Source of the DNA: an uncultured Synergistales bacterium
GTDB taxonomy: Bacteria > Synergistota > Synergistia > Synergistales > Aminobacteriaceae
NCBI GenBank assembly: GCA_937957815.1
Contig: CALFXN010000309.1
Location: 1-13,846, forward strand
Length of the DNA stretch: 13,846 bases
Reading direction: 5' to 3'
A program made the translations under genes and the position numbers. Position 1 is the stretch's first letter. Each line of letters starts with the position of its first letter. Below, in pieces: positions 7,707-13,846 of the stretch. The notes under the pieces were generated by a model, which saw only the letters and a list, made by a program, of their open reading frames with translations, was not told where the DNA came from and did not search any database.

Positions 7707-8534
7707 ATGCGAAGCGCATCTGTGGAGCTGTATCACTTCAGCGGTTCGGGAAACACGCTGACGGTCGCGGAGGAGATCGCCCGCACCCTTCGGGAACGGG
7801 GAATCGCCGTCGCGGGGCACAGGATAGAAAGGGGATTTGCGGGCATCGAACCGGGGCAGTGTCTCGGCTTCGCCGTCACCGTCGCCTACTTTTCGACCTA
7901 TCCGTTCATCTGGAAGTTCCTCGAATCGCTCCCTCCGTCGCCCAAGGACGCGAACGGGGCGGGCGTCGAGGTCTTCTACGCCGGCACGATGGCGGGATTC
8001 GCCGGCGGCGCCGTCGGCTCGATCCGCAGGGTTCTGACCGACAGGGGATACAGTCCCGTCGGCGCGAAGGTCTTCCTGATGCCGTCGAACTACCATAACG
8101 CCACGATCGACCGCGCGACGAACGAACGCAGGATCGCGAAGGCGAGAGCCGAAGCGGCGTCGTTCGCGAACGATCTCGCCGACGGCCGTTCGTCGTGGGG
8201 ACGCATTCCGGTCCTTTCCGACATGGTCGCCGCGATCTCCCGGAACGAGTGGGCGGTAAGGAGTTTCCGGAAAAGGTACCGTCTCTTCTTCGACCGGTCG
8301 AAGTGCGACAACTGCGGACTCTGCGCGGATCTCTGCCCGGTCGGCAACATCTCGCTCGATCCGGACGGAACGCCTCGAATGGGAAACTCCTGCGAGTACT
8401 GCCAGCGATGCGTCTCGTTCTGCCCGAGACACGCGATCGGCATTCCGGGAAAGCAGTACATGCAGTATCGCGCCGCGCCGCTCGAAGCGATTCGCAGCGG
8501 AGCGCTCGGGCCGTCGGGAGAGGAATCGCGATGA
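7707..8534 (+). CDS. EFR1-type flavodoxin-ferredoxin protein with two 4Fe-4S clusters
   Basis: A 275-residue electron-transfer protein. The N-terminus (about 5-160) is flavodoxin-like, with a phosphate-binding loop YHFSGSGNT (9-17) expected to hold FMN. The C-terminal part carries two 4Fe-4S motifs: C200, C203, C206 and C210 (CDNCGLCADLCP), then C229, C232, C235 and C239 (CEYCQRCVSFCP). This layout matches the EFR1 family of ferrodoxins common in strict anaerobes, for which individual reactions are mostly unknown. No membrane segment is seen, so it is cytosolic. ATG at 7707 has AAGGAGGG (7693-7700) at good spacing. Its stop overlaps the start of the selenoprotein gene (ATGA, 8531-8534), so the two are translationally coupled. 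Electron delivery to that redox protein is a reasonable inference. Confidence 0.9.
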   Translation: MRSASVELYHFSGSGNTLTVAEEIARTLRERGIAVAGHRIERGFAGIEPGQCLGFAVTVAYFSTYPFIWKFLESLPPSPKDANGAGVEVFYAGTMAGFAGGAVGSIRRVLTDRGYSPVGAKVFLMPSNYHNATIDRATNERRIAKARAEAASFANDLADGRSSWGRIPVLSDMVAAISRNEWAVRSFRKRYRLFFDRSKCDNCGLCADLCPVGNISLDPDGTPRMGNSCEYCQRCVSFCPRHAIGIPGKQYMQYRAAPLEAIRSGALGPSGEESR

Positions 8535-8881
8535 CGTCGAAACTCAGGATTTACATCGAACGGCCGATGTCTTCGGCCTGCTGAAGCAACTTCATGTACG
8601 GAGAGGACGAAATGCGCTCCTTTCCCATGCGGACTGCCCGTGAGGCGGTCGGAAGATTGTTGAGGAAGGTGCGCGGACGTTTCGAGAATCGTCTTCGGGT
8701 CGACCTAATCGATCCGAGGTGCTTTTTTTACCTTTTCGATCTCGTGCGCTTCAACGTGCGGGCGACGGAGCCGACGTGGGTGCTCGACGGCCGGCTCCTC
8801 TTCAGGGGGATTCCCGACGAAACGGCGCTCCTGCGCGAACTCGAACGCAGGATCCGTCCCGCAGACGATTCGGAGCCCTGA
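8531..8881 (+). CDS. small thioredoxin-like selenoprotein, UGA read as selenocysteine at residue 18
   Basis: A continuous frame of 117 codons is broken only by TGA at 8582-8584. Reading it as selenocysteine gives 116 residues with an A-C-U-S-N-F motif (C17-U18). The fragment before the UGA (KLRIYIERPMSSAC) looks like a beta strand leading to a redox-active site. After it come a basic helix (about 33-50), the strand LRVDLIDPR, and a TEPTWVLDGRLLFRGIPD segment. This order is thioredoxin-fold-like, with the Pro before Thr-Trp in the cis-Pro position. ATG at 8531 has a strong GGGAGAGG (8516-8523) about 7 bases upstream and overlaps the ferredoxin stop. A candidate SECIS hairpin lies at 8593-8629. 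It resembles small thioredoxin-like (seleno)proteins of anaerobes, possibly the family I recall as SaoT, but I cannot confirm the name. Alternatives are a real stop with re-initiation at 8612 (89 aa; GGAGAGG at 8600-8606), or a mutated Cys codon. The exact redox partner and substrate are unknown. Confidence 0.75.
8593..8629 (+). promoter_or_regulatory. candidate bacterial SECIS hairpin
   Basis: Downstream of the UGA, CATG (8593-8596) can pair with CATG (8626-8629). GGAG (8600-8603) pairs with CTCC (8617-8620), and after an A/G mismatch G8605 pairs with C8615. This leaves a 9-base apical loop starting with G8606. The loop begins about 22 bases after the UGA, within the distance reported for bacterial SECIS elements, which SelB binds inside the coding region. 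The apical stem is short with a mismatch, so folding and SelB binding are unproven. Confidence 0.5.
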
Positions 8882-8888
8882 GCGCGCC

Positions 8889-8993
8889 ATGCCCTGGGAG
8901 ACCGTCCTTCTCGACTGGGGGATGTTCGCGGCGCTTCTCGTGCTCCCCGCCCTGATCGTCCGGACGTTGTTCGGAAGGAAGCGGCGGCCGTGA
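8889..8993 (+). CDS. 34-residue single-span membrane peptide, probable symporter accessory protein
   Basis: A short reading frame between the selenoprotein and the symporter. It begins MPWETVLLDW, has one hydrophobic segment (about 11-27) and ends in a strongly basic tail (RTLFGRKRRP). By the positive-inside rule the C-terminus should face the cytosol. Its stop (8991-8993) overlaps the symporter GTG start as GTGA, so the two are translationally coupled. Tiny one-span proteins encoded directly before sodium:solute symporters are a known pattern, annotated as symporter small accessory proteins, and this peptide fits in size, topology and place. Its ribosome binding site is weak (GGAG at 8872-8875), so translation probably depends on coupling to the upstream gene, which ends 7 bases earlier. 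Assignment rests on context more than on residue identity. Confidence 0.65.
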   Translation: MPWETVLLDWGMFAALLVLPALIVRTLFGRKRRP

Positions 8994-10390
8994 TCCTGTC
9001 GCAGGCGGTCGGAAATCTCATCGCGTTCGGATTCTACGCGATCCTGCTCGTCGTCCTCGCGGGGCAGGCGTTCACGTGGAACGAGAACAGGACGCGCTTC
9101 TACCTCGCGGGAAGGAGTCTCGGACTGCGCTCGTCGCTGTCGACGTTCTGCGCCACGTGGATGAGCGCGGCATCCCTCGTCGGGTACACGCTCTGGTTCT
9201 ACAGGGACGGCTACGTCGCGTTCACGGGTTCGGTCAACGGGTGGATGCTGGGACTTCTCGCGCTCCCCTTCGCGGTCACGCGCCTGCGGAAAAGTCGCGC
9301 TCTCTCGCTTCCCGAATGGCTCGCGACGGAATACGGCGACCCGCGCCTCCGGACGATCGGCGCGTCGGCGCTTCTACTCGCGTACACGTTCTACATCGTC
9401 ACGCAGTTCCAGGCCTTCGGCGGCATCGTCTCCCACATGCTCGACATCCCGTCGTGGGTCGCATCGCTCCTCGTCTACCTCTTCGTCCTCTACACGACGT
9501 TCGGCGGTCTCGCGTCCGTCGCGTCGAGCGACGAGATGAACCTCGCGCTCATCCTCGTCGGCGTGACGGTTCCGGCCGCATATATGCTCTGGCGTCTCGG
9601 AACGCCGAGGGAGCTCCACCACGCGTTCGCGGCCCTCGGCCCGGTCCTGATGCGCCCGTTCGGATCCGAAAGCCCAGCGTTCATCTTCCCGATGATGCTC
9701 GCATGGGGGCTCGGCGTCGCGGCCAACCCTCAGTACGCCATCCGGATCATGTCCGCCGGCTCACGCCGGACCGCGTACCTGATGCTTATCCTGACGCCGC
9801 TGATCGTCGGCTGGATCTACGTCTGCCTCACTCTCACGGGCATGGGAGGACGCGTCCTGCTTCCGTCGCTCACGGGTCCGGGAGACGACGCGGCCTTTTC
9901 GACGCTCATCACGGCGATCCTGCCGCCGCTGCCCGCCATGCTGCTTCTCGTCGCCGTGCTCGCGGCGGCCGTGAGCACGGCGAACTCGCAACTGCTCCTC
10001 GCGGCGTGCTCGTGGTGCTACGATCTTCCGTTCAGGAACAGGACGCTCCACAGGGGCGACTTCGGGAGCGAAGAACTGTTTCTCGTCCGCAACAGGGTCG
10101 CGATCGGCGCCATCGCGTCGCTCTGCCTCTGCATCAGCCAGTTCCCGCTACCCGGCATCCTGAGCCTCGGACGCTACAGCTGGACCGTCGTCGCGCTCTG
10201 CTTCTTCCTTCCGATGTACCTTCCCGAACGGTACCGCAGGCGACGCCTCTTCATGGCCGTCCTCGTCGCGCTCGCGATGCACCATACTCTGCTCTTCCTC
10301 CTGCCGTTCCCGGCGGAGATCACGATGCTGCCTTCGCTGCTTCTGGAGCTGGCGGTCCTTCTCGCCGGGCCCGATAGGCCACAGGGGTGA
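8990..10390 (+). CDS. sodium:solute symporter (SSS family) permease
   Basis: A 466-residue, multi-span membrane protein with SSS (TC 2.A.21) family features, in order: FYLAGRSLG after the first helix (37-45), TFCATWMSAASLVGYTLWFY (about 52-71) with the small and Ser-rich residues of the unwound substrate and sodium helix, SLPEWLATEYGDPRLRTIGA, TFGGLASVASSDEMNLALI, GVAANPQYAIRIMSAGSRR, and AAAVSTANSQLLLAACSW, whose Ser-Thr pair corresponds to the Na2 site. The family imports amino acids, sugars, carboxylates, pantothenate and other solutes with Na+; the substrate cannot be told here. It is slightly shorter than 13-helix relatives. GTG at 8990 overlaps the small peptide's stop, with AAGGAA (8975-8980) upstream. 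The histidine kinase gene starts 4 bases after its stop, which suggests that transport and signalling are expressed together. Confidence 0.9.
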   Translation: MILSQAVGNLIAFGFYAILLVVLAGQAFTWNENRTRFYLAGRSLGLRSSLSTFCATWMSAASLVGYTLWFYRDGYVAFTGSVNGWMLGLLALPFAVTRLRKSRALSLPEWLATEYGDPRLRTIGASALLLAYTFYIVTQFQAFGGIVSHMLDIPSWVASLLVYLFVLYTTFGGLASVASSDEMNLALILVGVTVPAAYMLWRLGTPRELHHAFAALGPVLMRPFGSESPAFIFPMMLAWGLGVAANPQYAIRIMSAGSRRTAYLMLILTPLIVGWIYVCLTLTGMGGRVLLPSLTGPGDDAAFSTLITAILPPLPAMLLLVAVLAAAVSTANSQLLLAACSWCYDLPFRNRTLHRGDFGSEELFLVRNRVAIGAIASLCLCISQFPLPGILSLGRYSWTVVALCFFLPMYLPERYRRRRLFMAVLVALAMHHTLLFLLPFPAEITMLPSLLLELAVLLAGPDRPQG

Positions 10391-10394
10391 CGCC

Positions 10395-11618
10395 GTGGAA
10401 ACGAGAATCAAGGCGGTCGTCGCGCTCCTCTCGATCATCCTCATCGCGTCGCTCGCCGGCGTTTCGCTCTATCAGGGATACATCGGACGCATCGAGGACG
10501 ATTCGGCAAGAATTCTGAACATGCGCGACGAGTTTTCCGCTCTCGACCGGATCGGCGCGACGCGCCTCCTCCGGAAGATCGCCGAAAACTGGACCATCTC
10601 CCAGACTCACGAGCGCGGTGCAATCCCGCTGACCACAGCCGCGGGAGCTTTCTACGCGATCCCCGACGGACGGACCATCCTCGCCGCGATCGTCTTCCGG
10701 CAGCGCCACGTCCTCGTCGCGGGCGTCATCGGACTCCTGCTCGCCGTCGAAGCGGCGATCTTCCTCGCATGGAGCCTGTCGCGCCCTCTCAAGAGGCTCG
10801 CGTGGGCGTTCGAGCAGATCCGTTCCGGATCGTGGGTGACGCTTCCCCCGTCGAGGCGGCAGCCGTACGAGGTCCGGCGTCTCACGGCGATCTTCAACGA
10901 CATGGTCGACACGCTGCGACGATGGCAGAAGCTCGAACGACAGATCTCCCGCATGGACCGTCTCGCGTCGCTCGGGCAAATGGTGGCCGGCGTATCGCAC
11001 GAAATCCGCAATCCACTCGCGAGCATGCGGATCCACCTCGACCTCCTGTCCGAAAGCGTCTCTCCGGACGGAGATGAATCGCTGCGGATTCTCGGGGACG
11101 AACTCGACCGGCTCAACCGGACCGTCTCGCAGCTCCTCGCGTTCGCGAGCCCGCGTCCTCCGCTCGTGGGCCCCATTCATGTCAGCGATCTGTTCCAGTG
11201 GTGCCGCCAGATGCTCCACGCCTCGCTCCGCAAGGGCATCACATGGGACGTCTCCCCTGTCGACGATGATCTCGGACTCTGGGGCGATCCGCAACAGCTC
11301 AGACAGATGCTTCTGAACCTGCTCCTGAACGCCGTCGAGGCGATGCCGCACGGAGGGACCATCCATTTCGCGGCGCAAAGGAACGGGAATGGGGTAGAAT
11401 TTCGGGTGTCCGATACCGGCCCAGGCCTTCCGGACATCATTCAGGAGCGGATCTTCGACCCGTTCGTCACGACGAAAGCGGACGGAACGGGTCTCGGGCT
11501 TTCCATCGTCCACCGGATCGTGGAGCTTCACGGCGGCCGGATCGAATACGAGACATCCCCGCAGGGGACGACATTCGTCGTTCATATCCCGGGGCAACGG
11601 GAGGAAATCCGCCAATGA
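10395..11618 (+). CDS. membrane sensor histidine kinase, NtrB-like, partner of the downstream regulator
   Basis: A 407-residue kinase. It has two membrane helices (about 6-26 and 105-128) enclosing a small periplasmic region of about 78 residues with no recognised sensor fold. A HAMP-like linker (about 128-178) follows. The phosphorylated histidine is H202 in GVSHEIRNPLAS, of the class paired with NtrC-type regulators. The ATP-binding domain shows the N box NLLLNAVEAMP (308-318), G1 DTGPGLP (340-346), F box FDPFVTT (354-360) and G2 GTGLGLS (364-370), so the enzyme looks complete. GTG at 10395 is preceded by AGGGGTGA (10383-10390) at good spacing, which overlaps the symporter stop. Its own stop overlaps the regulator's ATG (ATGA, 11615-11618). 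The signal is unknown; placement after a symporter suggests sensing of the transported solute or of transporter state, which is inference. Confidence 0.92.
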   Translation: METRIKAVVALLSIILIASLAGVSLYQGYIGRIEDDSARILNMRDEFSALDRIGATRLLRKIAENWTISQTHERGAIPLTTAAGAFYAIPDGRTILAAIVFRQRHVLVAGVIGLLLAVEAAIFLAWSLSRPLKRLAWAFEQIRSGSWVTLPPSRRQPYEVRRLTAIFNDMVDTLRRWQKLERQISRMDRLASLGQMVAGVSHEIRNPLASMRIHLDLLSESVSPDGDESLRILGDELDRLNRTVSQLLAFASPRPPLVGPIHVSDLFQWCRQMLHASLRKGITWDVSPVDDDLGLWGDPQQLRQMLLNLLLNAVEAMPHGGTIHFAAQRNGNGVEFRVSDTGPGLPDIIQERIFDPFVTTKADGTGLGLSIVHRIVELHGGRIEYETSPQGTTFVVHIPGQREEIRQ

Positions 11619-12976
11619 ACGTCTGGATCGCAGAGGACGAACCGCATCTCGCTCAGGGGCTTCGCGCCGCGCTCGAGAAACGGGATTACACCGTTTCGAC
11701 CGCCGCCAATCTCGCATCGCTCCAGCGGCTTCTCGAATCGGGAAGCCCGGAGGTCGTTCTGCTCGACATTCGTCTCCCCGACGGCGACGGACTTACGGCG
11801 ATCCCGCATATCCTGAAGAGTTCGGAAGAGGCCAGAATCATCGTCATGACGGCGTTCGGAGACTCTTCGATCGTCGTCCGGGCGATCAAGCAGGGAGCCT
11901 ACAACTACCTCGACAAACCGTTCCCGCTCGAAGCCGCCCTGAACATGATCGCCCGCGCCTCGGAATCCATCGCGCTCTACCGGCGCGTCACGCGCATGGA
12001 ACAAAGAACGTCGGTCACACTCGCGGGCTCGTCGCCGGAAATGCGCCGCGTCGAGGATTTCGCCCGCAAGGTAGCACCCTACAAAGATGTCAACATTCTG
12101 ATCCGGGGCGAGAGCGGATCCGGCAAGGAAGTCGTCGCCCGCATGATCCACGCGGTCTCCGGCGACAAGGGAGAGTTCGTGCCGCTGAACTGTGCGGCGA
12201 TACCGGAATCGCTGCTCGAAGCCGAACTCTTCGGATGCCTGCGCGGCGCCTACACGGGGGCGACCGCCGATCGTACGGGACTCGCCGAGATCGCGCACCA
12301 GGGGACGCTCTTCCTCGACGAGATCGGAGGAATGCCGCTCCAGCTCCAGGGGAAACTCCTGCGGTTCCTCGACTCGCGCTCCTTCCGCCCGATAGGTGGC
12401 GGACAGGAACGGAAGGTGTCTCTTCGCGTCATCTGCGCGACATGCGACGACCTCGACGCAAAGATCGTCGAACACACGTTCCGGAGCGACCTCTACTACC
12501 GCATCTCGATGCTGCCGCTCGAGCTGCCGCCCCTCAGGGAGAGGGGCGAGGACATCATCGAGCTCGCGCATATTTTCATCGAATCCTTCCGGAAGCGTTC
12601 GGGAGCCCACGCAGTCTCACTGACTCCCGAAGTCAGGGAAACCTTCCTGCGCTATCCGTGGCCCGGCAACGTGCGGGAGCTGAAGAACATCATCGAGCGA
12701 ATCTTCATCCTCCGCGACAACGACGCCGGCGACGTCGCGCTCCGGGATCTGCCCGCCGATATGCTCGACGCGCTCCCCAGAGAGGAATCCCCGGACATTC
12801 CGAGGGAGGGAACGCTCCCCGAAGCGCTTCAGGAATACGAGCGACGCCTGCTCGAAGACGCGCTTGCCCGATCCGACGGCAAACGCGGACGCGCGGCGCG
12901 CGAACTCGGCATCTCGCGCTTCGCGCTGCTGCGCCGCATGCAGCGGCTTGGAATGGAGCAGGGCGGCGCTTCCTGA
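11615..12976 (+). CDS. NtrC-family sigma-54-dependent response regulator
   Basis: A 453-residue protein with the standard three parts. The receiver (1-118) has E7/D8, phosphoacceptor D51 (VVLLDIRLPDGDG), T79 and K101. The AAA+ activator domain (about 130-370) has Walker A GESGSGKE (165-172, with Ser where Thr is usual), the sigma-54 contact loop GAYTGA (211-216, a Tyr variant of GAFTGA), Walker B TLFLDEIGG, and the Arg-rich FRSDLYYRISMLPLELPPLR region. The C-terminus (about 405-448) is a Fis-type DNA-binding helix-turn-helix (KRGRAARELGISRFALLRRM). It should bind upstream sites and, when phosphorylated, hydrolyse ATP to open sigma-54 promoters. Start ATG 11615 has GGAGG (11600-11604) 10 bases upstream and overlaps the kinase stop. 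Its own stop overlaps the sigma-54 gene's ATG, so kinase, regulator and sigma factor form one translational chain. Target genes are not identifiable here. Confidence 0.94.
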   Translation: MNVWIAEDEPHLAQGLRAALEKRDYTVSTAANLASLQRLLESGSPEVVLLDIRLPDGDGLTAIPHILKSSEEARIIVMTAFGDSSIVVRAIKQGAYNYLDKPFPLEAALNMIARASESIALYRRVTRMEQRTSVTLAGSSPEMRRVEDFARKVAPYKDVNILIRGESGSGKEVVARMIHAVSGDKGEFVPLNCAAIPESLLEAELFGCLRGAYTGATADRTGLAEIAHQGTLFLDEIGGMPLQLQGKLLRFLDSRSFRPIGGGQERKVSLRVICATCDDLDAKIVEHTFRSDLYYRISMLPLELPPLRERGEDIIELAHIFIESFRKRSGAHAVSLTPEVRETFLRYPWPGNVRELKNIIERIFILRDNDAGDVALRDLPADMLDALPREESPDIPREGTLPEALQEYERRLLEDALARSDGKRGRAARELGISRFALLRRMQRLGMEQGGAS

Positions 12977-13846
12977 TGCGAATCCACCATGGGCTCGAAC
13001 CGCACCTGAAAAACGAACTCAGACAGATACCTATTCCGCTCCTCCTCGCCAGGCTTTCGCTCGTCACGACACCCGCCGCGAACCTCTACGAGACGCTCCT
13101 GACGCTCTTCGGAGACAATCCGTTCTTCACCCTGACGCCTCCGCGGGAGTCCGCGCACATCCCGGAAGCCGGCGAGGACGGTATCGAAGACATCCCCGAC
13201 ATGGACACGGTACTGCGCTTCCAGCTCGCGTCCTGCCCCGCCATCAGGGAACTCGGCGACGCGGCGGCAATCCTGCCGCAATGCCTCGACACGAACGGAC
13301 GCCTGACGGTCGGCGACGGCGAACTCGCTTCGCTGCTCCGAATCGCCCCCGAGCGAGTTTCTCCACTTCTCGCAGCCGTACAGGACTGGGTCGATCCCCC
13401 GGGTCTCTTCGCGAGAAACCTCACAGAGTGCCTTCTCATCCAGCTCAGGCGACGCGGCGAGAACTCCGGGGACGCGGCCGAACTGCTCCGCTCGGGCGCG
13501 GAAGAACTCGCCGACGACGGTCCGGCGTTCGTCATGAAGACTCTCGGCTGGTCGAAGGAACGTCTGGATGCCGCCCTGTCACGCCTCCGGATGCTCGATC
13601 CGCATCCGGGGGGCGCCTTCGGAACGACAGGACGGGTCATCCCGGAGATCGAATTCGTTCCGACCCCGTACGACGGAGTCCGAACCCGATATCTCCCGGA
13701 CAGGCTTCCCCGGGTTCTCGTCGAGACGGATCTCTTCCGGGGCATCGATACGCCTGTACTCTCCGCTCTCTGGCGACGGGGACAATCCCTGCTTCTCGCT
13801 CTCGCGGTCCGGACACGCGGACGGATGCGTGTCGCGATGGAACTCG
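12976..13846 (+). CDS. rpoN: RNA polymerase sigma-54 factor, N-terminal part (truncated by window edge)
   Basis: 290 codons are visible with no stop before the edge. Core-binding-domain landmarks identify sigma-54: CLDTNGRLTVGDGELASLL (LDdnGyL-like), WVDPPGLFARNLTECLLIQL (about 136-155, matching the DPxGxxARxxxECLxxQL signature), LSRLRMLDPHPGGAF, and VIPEIEFV. The last visible residues (LALAVRTRGRMRVAMEL) match the stretch before the DNA-binding helix-turn-helix; the RpoN box lies beyond the window. The N-terminal region I keeps a GDNPFF echo of the usual NPlLe, but lacks the Gln-rich opening of typical family members, so this is a divergent form. ATG at 12976 overlaps the regulator stop by one base (TGATG) and lacks a good Shine-Dalgarno, so translation is probably coupled. 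Sigma-54 next to an NtrB/NtrC-type pair makes a complete control unit. Confidence 0.88.
   Translation, partial: MRIHHGLEPHLKNELRQIPIPLLLARLSLVTTPAANLYETLLTLFGDNPFFTLTPPRESAHIPEAGEDGIEDIPDMDTVLRFQLASCPAIRELGDAAAILPQCLDTNGRLTVGDGELASLLRIAPERVSPLLAAVQDWVDPPGLFARNLTECLLIQLRRRGENSGDAAELLRSGAEELADDGPAFVMKTLGWSKERLDAALSRLRMLDPHPGGAFGTTGRVIPEIEFVPTPYDGVRTRYLPDRLPRVLVETDLFRGIDTPVLSALWRRGQSLLLALAVRTRGRMRVAMEL

Noticed and set aside
8195..8584. 129-codon plus-strand frame ending at the UGA
   Set aside because: Its first part is an out-of-frame shadow of the ferredoxin gene. Only the last 17 codons, from the ATG at 8531, are real, as the selenoprotein N-terminus.
9076..10377. 433-codon plus-strand frame inside the symporter gene
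   Set aside because: Out of frame with the clear SSS-family protein, Arg-rich and without membrane segments.
10320..12610. Long minus-strand frames opposite the kinase and regulator genes
   Set aside because: They are antisense shadows. The plus-strand frames have complete catalytic motifs and overlapping starts and stops.

Overview
The window is GC-rich, densely coded bacterial DNA. The gene content (a flavodoxin-type ferredoxin with two 4Fe-4S clusters, a probable selenocysteine protein, a sodium:solute symporter, an NtrB/NtrC-type pair next to sigma-54, and an exported repeat protein) suggests a diderm anaerobe. Synergistota or a related lineage would fit, but that placement is inference and nothing in the window fixes it. 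There are no rRNA, tRNA, CRISPR or insertion-sequence signals, and no gene-free stretch longer than about 120 bases.

Left half, minus strand (about 1-6889), in reading order: an FAH-family hydrolase, an M20-family amidohydrolase, a 1363-residue exported protein made almost entirely of about 22 TPR-like repeats, and the N-terminus of a PAS sensor protein that runs off the left edge. The first two look catabolic and probably share a transcript. The repeat protein has its own strong ribosome binding site.

Right half, plus strand (about 7007-13846): a ribonuclease H with an N-terminal hybrid-binding domain, then a tightly packed run of seven genes. In order these are an EFR1-type flavodoxin/ferredoxin, a small thioredoxin-like protein with an in-frame UGA (Cys-Sec) and a candidate SECIS hairpin, a 34-residue membrane peptide, a sodium:solute symporter, a membrane histidine kinase, a sigma-54-dependent response regulator, and sigma-54 itself (cut by the right edge). 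Junctions overlap as ATGA, GTGA, ATGA and TGATG, or are separated by only a few bases, so one operon is likely. A candidate extended -10 promoter lies just upstream of the ferredoxin gene.

The most interesting item is the selenoprotein. Conventional stop-codon reading splits it into a 17-codon fragment and an 89- or 95-codon ORF. Both are in one frame around a single UGA, and the upstream ATG has a strong ribosome binding site. The inferred picture is a redox pair (ferredoxin/flavodoxin plus selenothiol protein) co-expressed with a transporter, its small partner peptide, and a complete sigma-54 control unit.
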